From assembly GCA_028287685.1 (NCBI GenBank), contig JAQBPE010000028.1:1-58065 (forward strand): a DNA stretch of 58,065 nt. Direction: 5' to 3'. Positions 32,053-38,962 of the stretch are shown piece after piece. A program made the translations under genes and the position numbers. The notes under the pieces are model-generated. The model searched no databases and was not told where the DNA came from. It saw only the letters and a list, made by a program, of their open reading frames with translations. This stretch comes from Cyanobacteria bacterium RYN_339 (GTDB lineage: Bacteria > Cyanobacteriota > Sericytochromatia > S15B-MN24 > JAQBPE01). The first letter of the stretch is position 1. Each line of letters begins with the position of its first letter.

Positions 32053-32083
32053 AAGGGGGTCGGGCATTGCCCGGCCCCCTTTG
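32053..32083 (+). terminator. Intrinsic terminator after the exported barrel-like protein
   Basis: The arms AAGGGGGTCGGGC and GCCCGGCCCCCTT pair with one G·T wobble around an ATT loop, followed by a short T-run. It lies 21 nt after the stop codon. Confidence 0.75.
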
Positions 32084-32117
32084 GCCGTCTTGGCCAAATT
32101 GCCAGGGCCGTTATGGT

Positions 32118-32147
32118 TTGACAGCCCAAATCGGCCCATGCTACCGT
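32118..32147 (+). promoter_or_regulatory. Putative metK promoter
   Basis: A perfect TTGACA −35 (32118–32123) is followed after 18 nt by TACCGT (32142–32147), a TAnnnT −10. Transcription would begin about 10–15 nt before the riboswitch P1 helix. Confidence 0.5.
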
Positions 32148-32166
32148 TGGCTTAGACAGTTGCATA

Positions 32167-32289
32167 GTTGCTTATCGAGAGCTGGCGGAGGGACAGGCCC
32201 TATGATGCCCGGCAACCGGTACCAAACCTTCCGGGGTTTGTAATACGGTGCCAAATCCTGCGGGACCTCACGGTCCCGGAAGATGAGCT
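32167..32289 (+). promoter_or_regulatory. SAM-I (S-box) riboswitch aptamer
   Basis: The conserved SAM-I core is in order: CTTATCGAGAGCTGGCGGAG with 'ggacaggccc…gatgcccggcaacc', then 'ggtgccaaatcctgcggg' and 'gaagatgag'. The P1 helix pairs CTTATC (32171–32176) with GATGAG (32282–32287). P3 and P4 arms are present (ggtacc…cggtgcc, and gggacctcacggtccc). It should bind S-adenosylmethionine and switch off metK, which makes that molecule. Confidence 0.95.
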
Positions 32290-32291
32290 GG

Positions 32292-32342
32292 TTCCGTCTG
32301 ACGGAAAGCAGGCCTCTCGGCAACGTATGCCGGAGGCTATTT
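32292..32342 (+). terminator. Expression platform of the SAM-I riboswitch
   Basis: Two hairpins follow the aptamer: TTCCGT–CTG–ACGGAA (32292–32306), and GCCTC/GAGGC with CGGCA/TGCCG (32312–32337), a one-base bulge and an ACGTA loop. The second is followed by TATTTGCGTT, a weak U-run, so it may be a terminator. It lies 13 nt before the metK ribosome binding site, so control of translation is also possible. Confidence 0.6.
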
Positions 32343-32363
32343 GCGTTCATGGAGGAATCCACG

Positions 32364-33593
32364 TTGACAACACCGAAGAACCGCCGCCACCTCTTCACGT
32401 CCGAATCCGTGACGGAAGGGCACCCGGACAAGATTTGCGACCAGATCTCGGACTCGATCCTGGACGCCATCCTGAAGGCCGATCCGCTGGCCCGCGTTGC
32501 CTGCGAAACCAGCGTCACCACCGGCCTGGTGCTGGTCGCCGGTGAGATCACGACCAACACGTACGTCGATATCCCGCGCATCGTGCGTGACACGATCAAG
32601 GGCATCGGCTACACCCGCGCCAAGTTCGGCTTCGATGCCGACACCTGTGCCGTGCTGGTCTCGCTCGACGAGCAGAGCCCCGACATTGCCGCGGCCGTCG
32701 ATCGCAGCTTCGAGCTGCGCAGCAGCGGCCTGAGCGAGGCGGAGATCAACGCGAAGATCGACGAGATCGGCGCTGGCGACCAGGGCTTGATGTTCGGCTA
32801 CGCCTGCAAGGAGACGCCGGAGCTGATGCCCCTGCCGATCATGCTGGCCCACCACCTGGCGCGTCGGCTCGCCGAGGTCCGCAAGAGCGGCCTCCTGACC
32901 TACTTGCGCCCGGACGCCAAGACCCAGGTGACGGTGGAGTACGAGGGCGACAAGCCCATCCGCATCGACACCGTGGTCATCTCCACCCAGCATGCGGAGG
33001 AGGCGGACCAGGATCAGTTGGCCCGCGACCTCATGCAGCATGTGATCAACCCCGTGTTGCCGCCGGAGCTGGTGGTCGATACGCGCTTCTTCATCAACCC
33101 GTCCGGCCGCTTCGTTATCGGCGGCCCGCAGGGCGACGCCGGCTTGACCGGCCGCAAGATCATCGTCGACACCTACGGCGGTTACGCCCGCCACGGCGGC
33201 GGCGCGTTCAGCGGCAAGGATCCCACGAAGGTGGACCGCTCGGCCGCGTATGCCGCGCGCTACGTCGCCAAGAACATCGTGGCGGCCGGCTTGGCCGAGC
33301 GCGTGGAGTTGCAAGTTTCGTACGCCATCGGCGTGGCGCAGCCCACGTCGGTTTACGTGGACACGTTCGGCACCGGCCGCGTGCCCGACGAGGTGATCGA
33401 GGCGCTGGTGCGCGAGCACTTCGACCTGCGTCCGGCCGGCATCATCCGGATGCTGGACCTGCGCCGGCCGATCTACAAGCAGGTTGCGGCTTACGGGCAC
33501 TTCGGTCGGTCCGACCTGGACGTGCCCTGGGAGCGGACCGACAAGGCCGACGCGCTGCGCAAGGCGGCCGGCCTCGAGGCGGTTTCCGTATAA
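32364..33593 (+). CDS. metK: S-adenosylmethionine synthetase
   Basis: The protein has 409 residues if it starts at TTG 32364, where GGAGG (32351–32355) is well spaced; ATG 32349 is in frame but would overlap this site and has none of its own. Motifs: '[20 protein letters not shown]' at the N-terminus, '[20 protein letters not shown]', the glycine-rich loop '[20 protein letters not shown]' and '[20 protein letters not shown]'. It makes S-adenosylmethionine from methionine and ATP. A SAM-I riboswitch lies in the leader, so its product feeds back on it. An intrinsic terminator follows the gene. Confidence 0.97.
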   Translation: MTTPKNRRHLFTSESVTEGHPDKICDQISDSILDAILKADPLARVACETSVTTGLVLVAGEITTNTYVDIPRIVRDTIKGIGYTRAKFGFDADTCAVLVSLDEQSPDIAAAVDRSFELRSSGLSEAEINAKIDEIGAGDQGLMFGYACKETPELMPLPIMLAHHLARRLAEVRKSGLLTYLRPDAKTQVTVEYEGDKPIRIDTVVISTQHAEEADQDQLARDLMQHVINPVLPPELVVDTRFFINPSGRFVIGGPQGDAGLTGRKIIVDTYGGYARHGGGAFSGKDPTKVDRSAAYAARYVAKNIVAAGLAERVELQVSYAIGVAQPTSVYVDTFGTGRVPDEVIEALVREHFDLRPAGIIRMLDLRRPIYKQVAAYGHFGRSDLDVPWERTDKADALRKAAGLEAVSV

Positions 33594-33608
33594 CGGCTCT
33601 CTGACAGG

Positions 33609-33637
33609 GGCGGCGCGTCAAGCGCCGCCTCTTTTTT
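33609..33637 (+). terminator. Intrinsic terminator after metK
   Basis: The arms GGCGGCGC and GCGCCGCC flank a GTCAA loop and are followed by TCTTTTTT. It closes the metK transcript 16 nt after the stop codon. Confidence 0.9.
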
Positions 33638-33642
33638 GATGC

Positions 33643-33648
33643 TAAAAT
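33643..33648 (+). promoter_or_regulatory. −10 element for a possibly leaderless GH57 transcript
   Basis: TAAAAT is preceded by TGC, an extended −10 (TGnTAAAAT), and stands 6 nt before the ATG at 33655, with no ribosome binding site in between. Transcription would begin at the start codon itself. Confidence 0.55.
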
Positions 33649-33654
33649 CCTTCC

Positions 33655-35883
33655 ATGGCAACTAAGCTCAGCGTCGCCTTCGTCTGGCACATGCACCAAC
33701 CTCTCTACAAGGACCGCCAAACCGGCCGGTACCTGATGCCCTGGGTGCGCATGCACGCCCAGAAGGACTACGTCGACATGCTCGAGGTCCTGAAGGCGTA
33801 CCCGAACCTGCGCCAGACGTTCAACCTCGTCCCGTCCCTGTTGGAGCAGATCGAGGACTACGCCCACCACGACGCCTGGGATCGCATGTTGGAGCTGCTG
33901 GCCCGACCGGCCGAGGCCTACACGCCCGCCGACTGGGAATACCTGCTGGAGCGCGGCTTCGATGTCCACTGGGACACCATGGGCGCGCCCTTCCCACGTT
34001 ACGCGGAGCTCTATGCGCGCCGGGAGATCCTGCGGGGCCGGCCGCTGGCGCTGGCCATCGGCAACTTCAGCGCGCAGGATTGGGCTGACGTCGTGACCTG
34101 GTTCAACCTCGCCTGGTTCGACCCCACTTACTTGCGCGGCAAGCCCGTCCTGGCGGGCCTGGTGGCCAAGGGCCGGGACTTCAGCCAAGCCGACCGCGAA
34201 GCCCTGCTCGCGGAGATCCGCGCCCATATGCGCGCCGTGGTCCCGGCTTACCGCGAAATGGCCGCCTCGGGCCAGATCGAGCTGACCACCACCCCTTACT
34301 ACCACCCGATCCTGCCCTTGCTTTGTGATACCGACAGCGCCCGCGTGGCGCGGCCGGAGCTGCCCTTACCCCAGGCTCGCTTCTCCGCCCCGGAAGATGC
34401 GAAGCGCCAAATCGATCGCGGCCTGGCCTACTTCCAGGAGCTGTTCGGCCACCAGCCGCGCGGCATGTGGCCGTCCGAGCAGGCTGTCAGCCCGGCCGCC
34501 GCCGATTTGATCGCGGGCGCCGGCCTGAAATGGGCCATCTCCGACGAGGGCGTGCTGGCTCGTACCTTGGACCTCAAGCTCGGGCGCGGCCCGCAAGGCG
34601 TCCCGGCGGATGCCGCCGGCCTGTACCAGGCCTATACGCTCCAGACCGCCAACGGCCCGCTGGCCATGGTCTTCCGGGACGTGGCGCTCTCCGACCTGAT
34701 CGGTTTCAGCTACCAACGCATGCCCGCGCCGGAAGCCGCGGCGGACCTGCACGGGCGCCTGGACCGCATCCGCAAGCTGCTGCCGGACGGCGAGGCCTAC
34801 CTGGTCACGATCGCGCTGGACGGCGAGAACTGCTGGGAGTCGTACGTGAATGACGGCGCGGACTTCCTCAACGCGTTCTACGACCGCGTCTCGCGCGATT
34901 CCGCCTTGGAGCTGGTCACGGTGGGCGATTTCTTGGAAAGTAACCCGCCGCGGCGCGAGCTGAAGACCATCCACGCCGGCTCCTGGATCGGCGCGGACTA
35001 CACGACCTGGATCGGCGACCCCACCAAGAACCTGGGCTGGGACGCGCTGGCCCGGGCGCGCGCCGACCTGATGGGGCGGCGGGCTGCCCTGGAAGGCACG
35101 GAGGCGTGGCGCCAGGCCCTGGACGAGCTGGACATCGCGGAGGGCAGCGACTGGTTCTGGTGGTATGGCGAGGGCCATGACAGCGGTCAGGACTCGCTCT
35201 TCGACCTCCAGTTCAGGCTTCACTTGCAACGGCTCTACGAGCTGATCGGGTTGCCGGTGCCGGAAACCCTGATGCACTCGCTCTACGCCGAGGAACCGGC
35301 CCCCACCTCCGGCGTGGCCGCCCCGCTGGCGCCGCCGATCGACGGCCGCATGCGGCCGGACGAGTGGGCGGCCGCCACCCTCTTCGACCCCGCGCGCGGC
35401 CAAGGCGCCATGCACGCGGCTTCCCAGGGCATCGACGCCGTACGTTACGGCGCGGGAGACGACGAGCTCTACCTGGCCGTCTCGTTTGGATCGCTGTATG
35501 CCCAGGAACCGGGTGATGCCGTGGAGTTGCTGTTCTATTACCCTGGCCGCACGGCCCTCACGTCGCCCGCGCCGTTCCCTCCCGCGGATGGCACGGCGGG
35601 CTTCCGCTTCGCCCATTCGCTCCGCATCGAGCTCGACCGCCCCGCGCCTGCGATCTTGCGCGTCGCCAGCGAGTACGACCAGTGGCAGGCCGTCCATGCG
35701 GTTTCGACCGTGGCCCGCGGGGACGCGCTCGAGCTGGCGCTGCCGTTGGTACTGCTCGATCTCGATCCAGGCCAGGAGATCCGCTTCGTGGTCGCCCTGG
35801 TGCGTCATGACCAGCTGCTGGAGGTTCAGCCCCGCCAGGAGGGGCTCGCGTTGGAGATGCCGGAGCTGCGGACGCTCGCCTAG
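33655..35883 (+). CDS. Glycoside hydrolase family 57 protein (alpha-amylase type)
   Basis: The protein has 742 residues. The N-terminus 'LSVAFVWHMHQPLYKDRQTG' carries the GH57 HMHQP motif. The next motifs are 'TTPYYHPILPLLCD', then 'GMWPSEQAVSPAAADL' with the predicted nucleophile Glu 275, and 'TIALDGENCWESY' with the acid/base Asp 389; 'WFWWYGEGHDSGQDSLFDLQ' closes the catalytic region. The C-terminal ~180 residues look like a beta-sandwich (CBM-like or DOMON-like). GH57 enzymes act on alpha-glucans such as glycogen, as amylases, branching enzymes or 4-alpha-glucanotransferases. No signal peptide is present, so it is probably cytosolic and used in glycogen turnover. The exact activity cannot be told. 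The gene end overlaps the convergent dehydrogenase by 4 nt. Confidence 0.92.
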   Translation: MATKLSVAFVWHMHQPLYKDRQTGRYLMPWVRMHAQKDYVDMLEVLKAYPNLRQTFNLVPSLLEQIEDYAHHDAWDRMLELLARPAEAYTPADWEYLLERGFDVHWDTMGAPFPRYAELYARREILRGRPLALAIGNFSAQDWADVVTWFNLAWFDPTYLRGKPVLAGLVAKGRDFSQADREALLAEIRAHMRAVVPAYREMAASGQIELTTTPYYHPILPLLCDTDSARVARPELPLPQARFSAPEDAKRQIDRGLAYFQELFGHQPRGMWPSEQAVSPAAADLIAGAGLKWAISDEGVLARTLDLKLGRGPQGVPADAAGLYQAYTLQTANGPLAMVFRDVALSDLIGFSYQRMPAPEAAADLHGRLDRIRKLLPDGEAYLVTIALDGENCWESYVNDGADFLNAFYDRVSRDSALELVTVGDFLESNPPRRELKTIHAGSWIGADYTTWIGDPTKNLGWDALARARADLMGRRAALEGTEAWRQALDELDIAEGSDWFWWYGEGHDSGQDSLFDLQFRLHLQRLYELIGLPVPETLMHSLYAEEPAPTSGVAAPLAPPIDGRMRPDEWAAATLFDPARGQGAMHAASQGIDAVRYGAGDDELYLAVSFGSLYAQEPGDAVELLFYYPGRTALTSPAPFPPADGTAGFRFAHSLRIELDRPAPAILRVASEYDQWQAVHAVSTVARGDALELALPLVLLDLDPGQEIRFVVALVRHDQLLEVQPRQEGLALEMPELRTLA

Positions 35884-36821
35884 ATCACGTTCCGGGGTAC
35901 GCCCGCCGAGAAGGCCTCGAGGTTGTCGATCAGCTGGTCGGCCAGGGCTTGCATCGCGCTCGTACTGGCCCAGGCCACGTGCGGCGTGATGATCAGGTTC
36001 GGGAGATCGGTCTCCAGAAGCGGGTGCCCCTGGCGCGGCGGCTCCTCGGGAAGCACGTCGATGCCCGCGCCGCCGAGATGGCCGAGGGCCAGCGCTGCGA
36101 TCAGGGCGTCGGCGTCCACCAAGGCGCCACGCGCGGTGTTGATCAAGACCGCGTCGGGCTTCATCCGTGCGAGCTCCGTCGCCCCGATCATCCCGCGCGT
36201 CTCGGGCGTCAGCGGGCAGTGCAGGCTCAGGACGTCGGCCCGCGCCAGCAGCTCATCGAACGCCACCCGGCCTTCCCGCGGCGCCGCGCCGCGGCGTTCA
36301 GCGAACAGGACCTCCATGCCAAAGGCCCGACCCAGGGTCGCGACCGCCTGCCCCAGCTCGCCGGCCCCGACGATGCCGAGCGTGGCGCCGCCGAGGTCGC
36401 GGATCGGGCGGTCCAGCAGGCAGAAGGCCTCCGCACGCTGCCAGGCGCCCGCGCGCAGGTCTTGTTGGAAAGCCGGCAGCTGGCGGCGCAGCGCCAGGGC
36501 CAGCATGAGGACGTGTTCCGGGACGGCTCGGACGGCGTAGCCCCGGATGTTGCAGACCGTCACCCCGTTGGCGTGGCACCAGGCCCAGTCCACGCCATCC
36601 ACGCCAGTCGCGGCCACGGCCACCAGCTTCAAGCCAGGCAGTTGCTCCAGGGTGTCCGCGCGCAGCGGCACCTTGTTGGTGATGGCGATGGTGGCCTCGC
36701 GCAGGCGCGGCAGCACCTGCTCCGGGGCGGTCGTCCAGTGTTCATCCCAGGTGTGGGCGAAGGCCGGCCGCCGCACGTCGGCACGCAACGTGCAGCGGTC
36801 GAGGAAGACGACGCGCTGCAA
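35880..36821 (-). CDS. D-isomer-specific 2-hydroxyacid dehydrogenase
   Basis: The protein has 313 residues from TTG 36821, 1 nt after the stop of the lipoprotein gene upstream. The NAD-binding fold has 'GATLGIVGAGELGQAVATLG' (Rossmann GxGxxG). Catalytic residues are in order: Arg in 'LINTARGALVDADALIAAL', Glu in 'GIDVLPEEPPRQGHPLLETD' and His in 'NLIITPHVAWAS'. The N-terminal domain carries 'VAVAATGVDGVDWAWCHANG', close to the hydroxypyruvate/glycerate dehydrogenase group. It reduces 2-oxoacids such as glyoxylate or hydroxypyruvate with NAD(P)H. The substrate cannot be fixed from sequence. Confidence 0.92.
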   Translation of the reverse strand: MQRVVFLDRCTLRADVRRPAFAHTWDEHWTTAPEQVLPRLREATIAITNKVPLRADTLEQLPGLKLVAVAATGVDGVDWAWCHANGVTVCNIRGYAVRAVPEHVLMLALALRRQLPAFQQDLRAGAWQRAEAFCLLDRPIRDLGGATLGIVGAGELGQAVATLGRAFGMEVLFAERRGAAPREGRVAFDELLARADVLSLHCPLTPETRGMIGATELARMKPDAVLINTARGALVDADALIAALALGHLGGAGIDVLPEEPPRQGHPLLETDLPNLIITPHVAWASTSAMQALADQLIDNLEAFSAGVPRNVI

Positions 36822-36822
36822 G

Positions 36823-37365
36823 CTAGAACAGCTTGGCGGTCGCCTTGATCGAGTAGGCGACGTTGACCTGGTCGGAGTCCTGGAAGGTCACGGACTGGGT
36901 GGTGCCCGGCGAGCCGAAGGTGTAGCCCAGGCGCAGGTTCTCTTCCTGCAACAAGGTGGTGTCGATCGGGAAGACCTTGACCACTTCCGTGCCGCCGCGC
37001 GGCAGGTCGATCGTGCCGCCCGGGTTGCCGCCCAACGGGGGCTTGGCGTACAGGTCCGTCTCCGACACGGAGGAGCGGTCCAGGAAGATCTTGATGCGCA
37101 GGGGCACCGGGCCCGTGTTCTTCATCTTCAAGTTCAGCTCCAGGGCCGCCAGCTTGAAGGTCTTCGCTTCCTTGGGGATGGGCACGGTGGACGACGGCGC
37201 GGCCTTGTCATCGAAGGCGGGCAACAGCGGCACCGGCACGCCCTGCGTGAAGCTCGGCACGAACATCGCGTACTTCACGGAGAAGCTCTGCTCCGGCGTG
37301 GTGTACGGGGGCAGGGTGCAGGCGGCCAGCAGGCTGGCAGCCACGATGGGCAGAACTCGACGCAT
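36823..37365 (-). CDS. Lipoprotein, probable beta-sandwich
   Basis: The protein has 180 residues with AAGGAG upstream of ATG 37365. The lipobox LLAAC lies at residues 12–16. The mature part is beta-rich: 'TFKLAALELNLKMKNTGPVP' and 'LRIKIFLDRSSVSETDLYAK', followed by 'EVVKVFPIDTTLLQEENLRL', a pattern resembling LEA14/late-embryogenesis-like or immunoglobulin-like domains. There is no catalytic motif. It lies 22 nt downstream of the NUDIX gene and 1 nt upstream of the dehydrogenase gene, so it is inside an operon. The function is unknown. Confidence 0.75.
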   Translation of the reverse strand: MRRVLPIVAASLLAACTLPPYTTPEQSFSVKYAMFVPSFTQGVPVPLLPAFDDKAAPSSTVPIPKEAKTFKLAALELNLKMKNTGPVPLRIKIFLDRSSVSETDLYAKPPLGGNPGGTIDLPRGGTEVVKVFPIDTTLLQEENLRLGYTFGSPGTTQSVTFQDSDQVNVAYSIKATAKLF

Positions 37366-37387
37366 GGGATGTCTCCTTGTCTACTGG

Positions 37388-38023
37388 CTATGACGCCTCG
37401 TCTTCGTCCAGGGTTCCCTTCCGAGGCGGGGTCTGGCTCGATTCCAACCCGAACTGGCGCGTCCAGAGCAGGCCGGCAATGGTCTTGGCGTCCGTGATGT
37501 CGCCGCGTTGGATCATGGCGAGGGCCTCGTCCAGCGGGACTTTCACGAGGTCGACGAACTCGTCGGCATCGGTGTGGGCCTCCCTGGCGGCGCGCAGGCC
37601 TTCGCAAGCCAACAGGTGGGTCACTTCGCTCGAGAAGCCGGGGGAGGAATGGATCCGGCCCAGGTAGATCAAGCGGTCGGCATCGTAACCCGTCTCTTCG
37701 GACAGCTCGCGCGCCGCGGCGGCTTCGACTTCTTCGCCGGCCTTGTCCAGGCAGCCGGCGGGCAGCTCTAGCGAGAAGGCGTTGATGGCATAGCGGAACT
37801 GCCGCACCATCAGGACCTTGCCGTCTTCGATGGCCACGACGGCCACGGCGCCCGGGTGCTCCACGATCTCGCGGTTGGCGATTTCCCCATTGGGCAGCGC
37901 GACCGTGTCGACCCGGATTCGCAACAGGTGACCCTTGAAGACGATCTCCTGGGTCAGGCCGCGCTCGCGCAGGTGGGCGTAATCGGGGGTCAACGGGATG
38001 CTCCTCTGGTTCATTGCGGTCAT
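37388..38023 (-). CDS. NUDIX hydrolase (ADP-ribose pyrophosphatase-like)
   Basis: The protein has 211 residues if it starts at ATG 38023, which overlaps the exonuclease stop as ATGA; ATG 38014 is also possible, and neither has a clear ribosome binding site. The NUDIX box reads 'AGEEVEAAAARELSEETGYD', preceded by 'SLELPAGCLDK'; the family form is G-x5-E-x7-REUxEExGU, and here one residue is inserted before the first Glu. 'AVVAIEDGKVLMVRQFRYAI' and 'RIHSSPGFSSEVTHLLACEG' fit ADP-ribose pyrophosphatases. It should hydrolyse ADP-ribose or a related nucleoside diphosphate sugar. Confidence 0.9.
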   Translation of the reverse strand: MTAMNQRSIPLTPDYAHLRERGLTQEIVFKGHLLRIRVDTVALPNGEIANREIVEHPGAVAVVAIEDGKVLMVRQFRYAINAFSLELPAGCLDKAGEEVEAAAARELSEETGYDADRLIYLGRIHSSPGFSSEVTHLLACEGLRAAREAHTDADEFVDLVKVPLDEALAMIQRGDITDAKTIAGLLWTRQFGLESSQTPPRKGTLDEDEAS

Positions 38024-38961
38024 TCTAACACATCGCGTCCGGCGGCCCCGTTGGCCGCGGATACGCGCGTCACGCGGTGGTGGTGGCCCAACATCAGCCT
38101 GCTGGCTGCCACCTGCCGCTTTTGTTCTTCTGTGAGCCGGTCGCCGGCCATCCAACGCTCGAGCCGCGGCCGGTCGAGCTTGAGGAACTTGTCGCCCAGG
38201 TCCCAGGCGGCCAACAACGGCTTCAGCGAGGCCAGGTCGTAATCCCACTGCTCCCTGGTGGTCCAGGTCAGGGCGTCGCCGCCCGGCAAGAATACGGCGG
38301 CCTCCGGGTGCTCCTGGAAGTAATGCGTCAGGACGCGGCGTTGGTCGGCCAGCTCGGCCTGCAGGTCGTCGATCAGGCGCGAGACCTGGTCGTAGCGCCG
38401 GGCCACGGCTTCGATGCGGCCGAACTGGTCGCGGTACCACGCTTGCTTCTGGTCCCACATGTGCAGCAGGGCCGGGAACACGGCCGCCAGGTGCTCGGCG
38501 TCCGCGAGGGCGCGATGGAAGCCGGTGGCCTCGTGGCCCAGGAGCTTGCAGATGGCCTCCAGCTTGAAGGAGCGTTGCTCCGGGAAGAGCTCGCGTGCCA
38601 TCTCCAGCGTGTCATAAATGGGGTTCGTCAGGGCCGGCTTGCCGGCCATTGCCAGCGCGCGGTTCAGGAACTGCACGTCGAAGGGCGCGTTGTGCGCCAC
38701 CAGCGGGTGGTTGCCCAGGAAGGCCAGCAGCGCGTCCAGCACCTCCGCCGGGCGCGGTGCGTCCGCCACCATGGCGGGCGAGATCCCGTGGATGGCCTGG
38801 CTGGCCTCCGAGATCTCCGCCTCCGGCCGGGTCAGCTGGTGGAAGACGCCGGCGGGCCGGCCGTCCTCGAGCCGGACGGCCGCGATCTCGAGGATGCCCT
38901 CGAGCTGCGGATCGAGCCCGGTGGTTTCCAGGTCCAGGACGATGACGACGCGAGCGGGCAA
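38020..38961 (-). CDS. DnaQ-like 3'–5' exonuclease
   Basis: The protein has 313 residues from TTG 38961. The exonuclease domain (1–170) has ExoI 'VIVLDLETTGLDP' (Asp 10, Glu 12), ExoII 'HPLVAHNAPFDVQFLNRAL' and ExoIII 'ATGFHRALADAEHLAAVF' with the catalytic His and Asp, a complete DEDDh set. A helical C-terminal extension (about 180–313) has coiled-coil-like segments ('RYDQVSRLIDDLQAELADQR') of unknown role. It resembles the epsilon subunit of DNA polymerase III or PolC-type proofreaders. The neighbours are a NUDIX hydrolase and a large lipoprotein, so its place in replication or repair is not evident from context. Confidence 0.9.
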   Translation of the reverse strand: MPARVVIVLDLETTGLDPQLEGILEIAAVRLEDGRPAGVFHQLTRPEAEISEASQAIHGISPAMVADAPRPAEVLDALLAFLGNHPLVAHNAPFDVQFLNRALAMAGKPALTNPIYDTLEMARELFPEQRSFKLEAICKLLGHEATGFHRALADAEHLAAVFPALLHMWDQKQAWYRDQFGRIEAVARRYDQVSRLIDDLQAELADQRRVLTHYFQEHPEAAVFLPGGDALTWTTREQWDYDLASLKPLLAAWDLGDKFLKLDRPRLERWMAGDRLTEEQKRQVAASRLMLGHHHRVTRVSAANGAAGRDVLE

Positions 38962-38962
38962 A

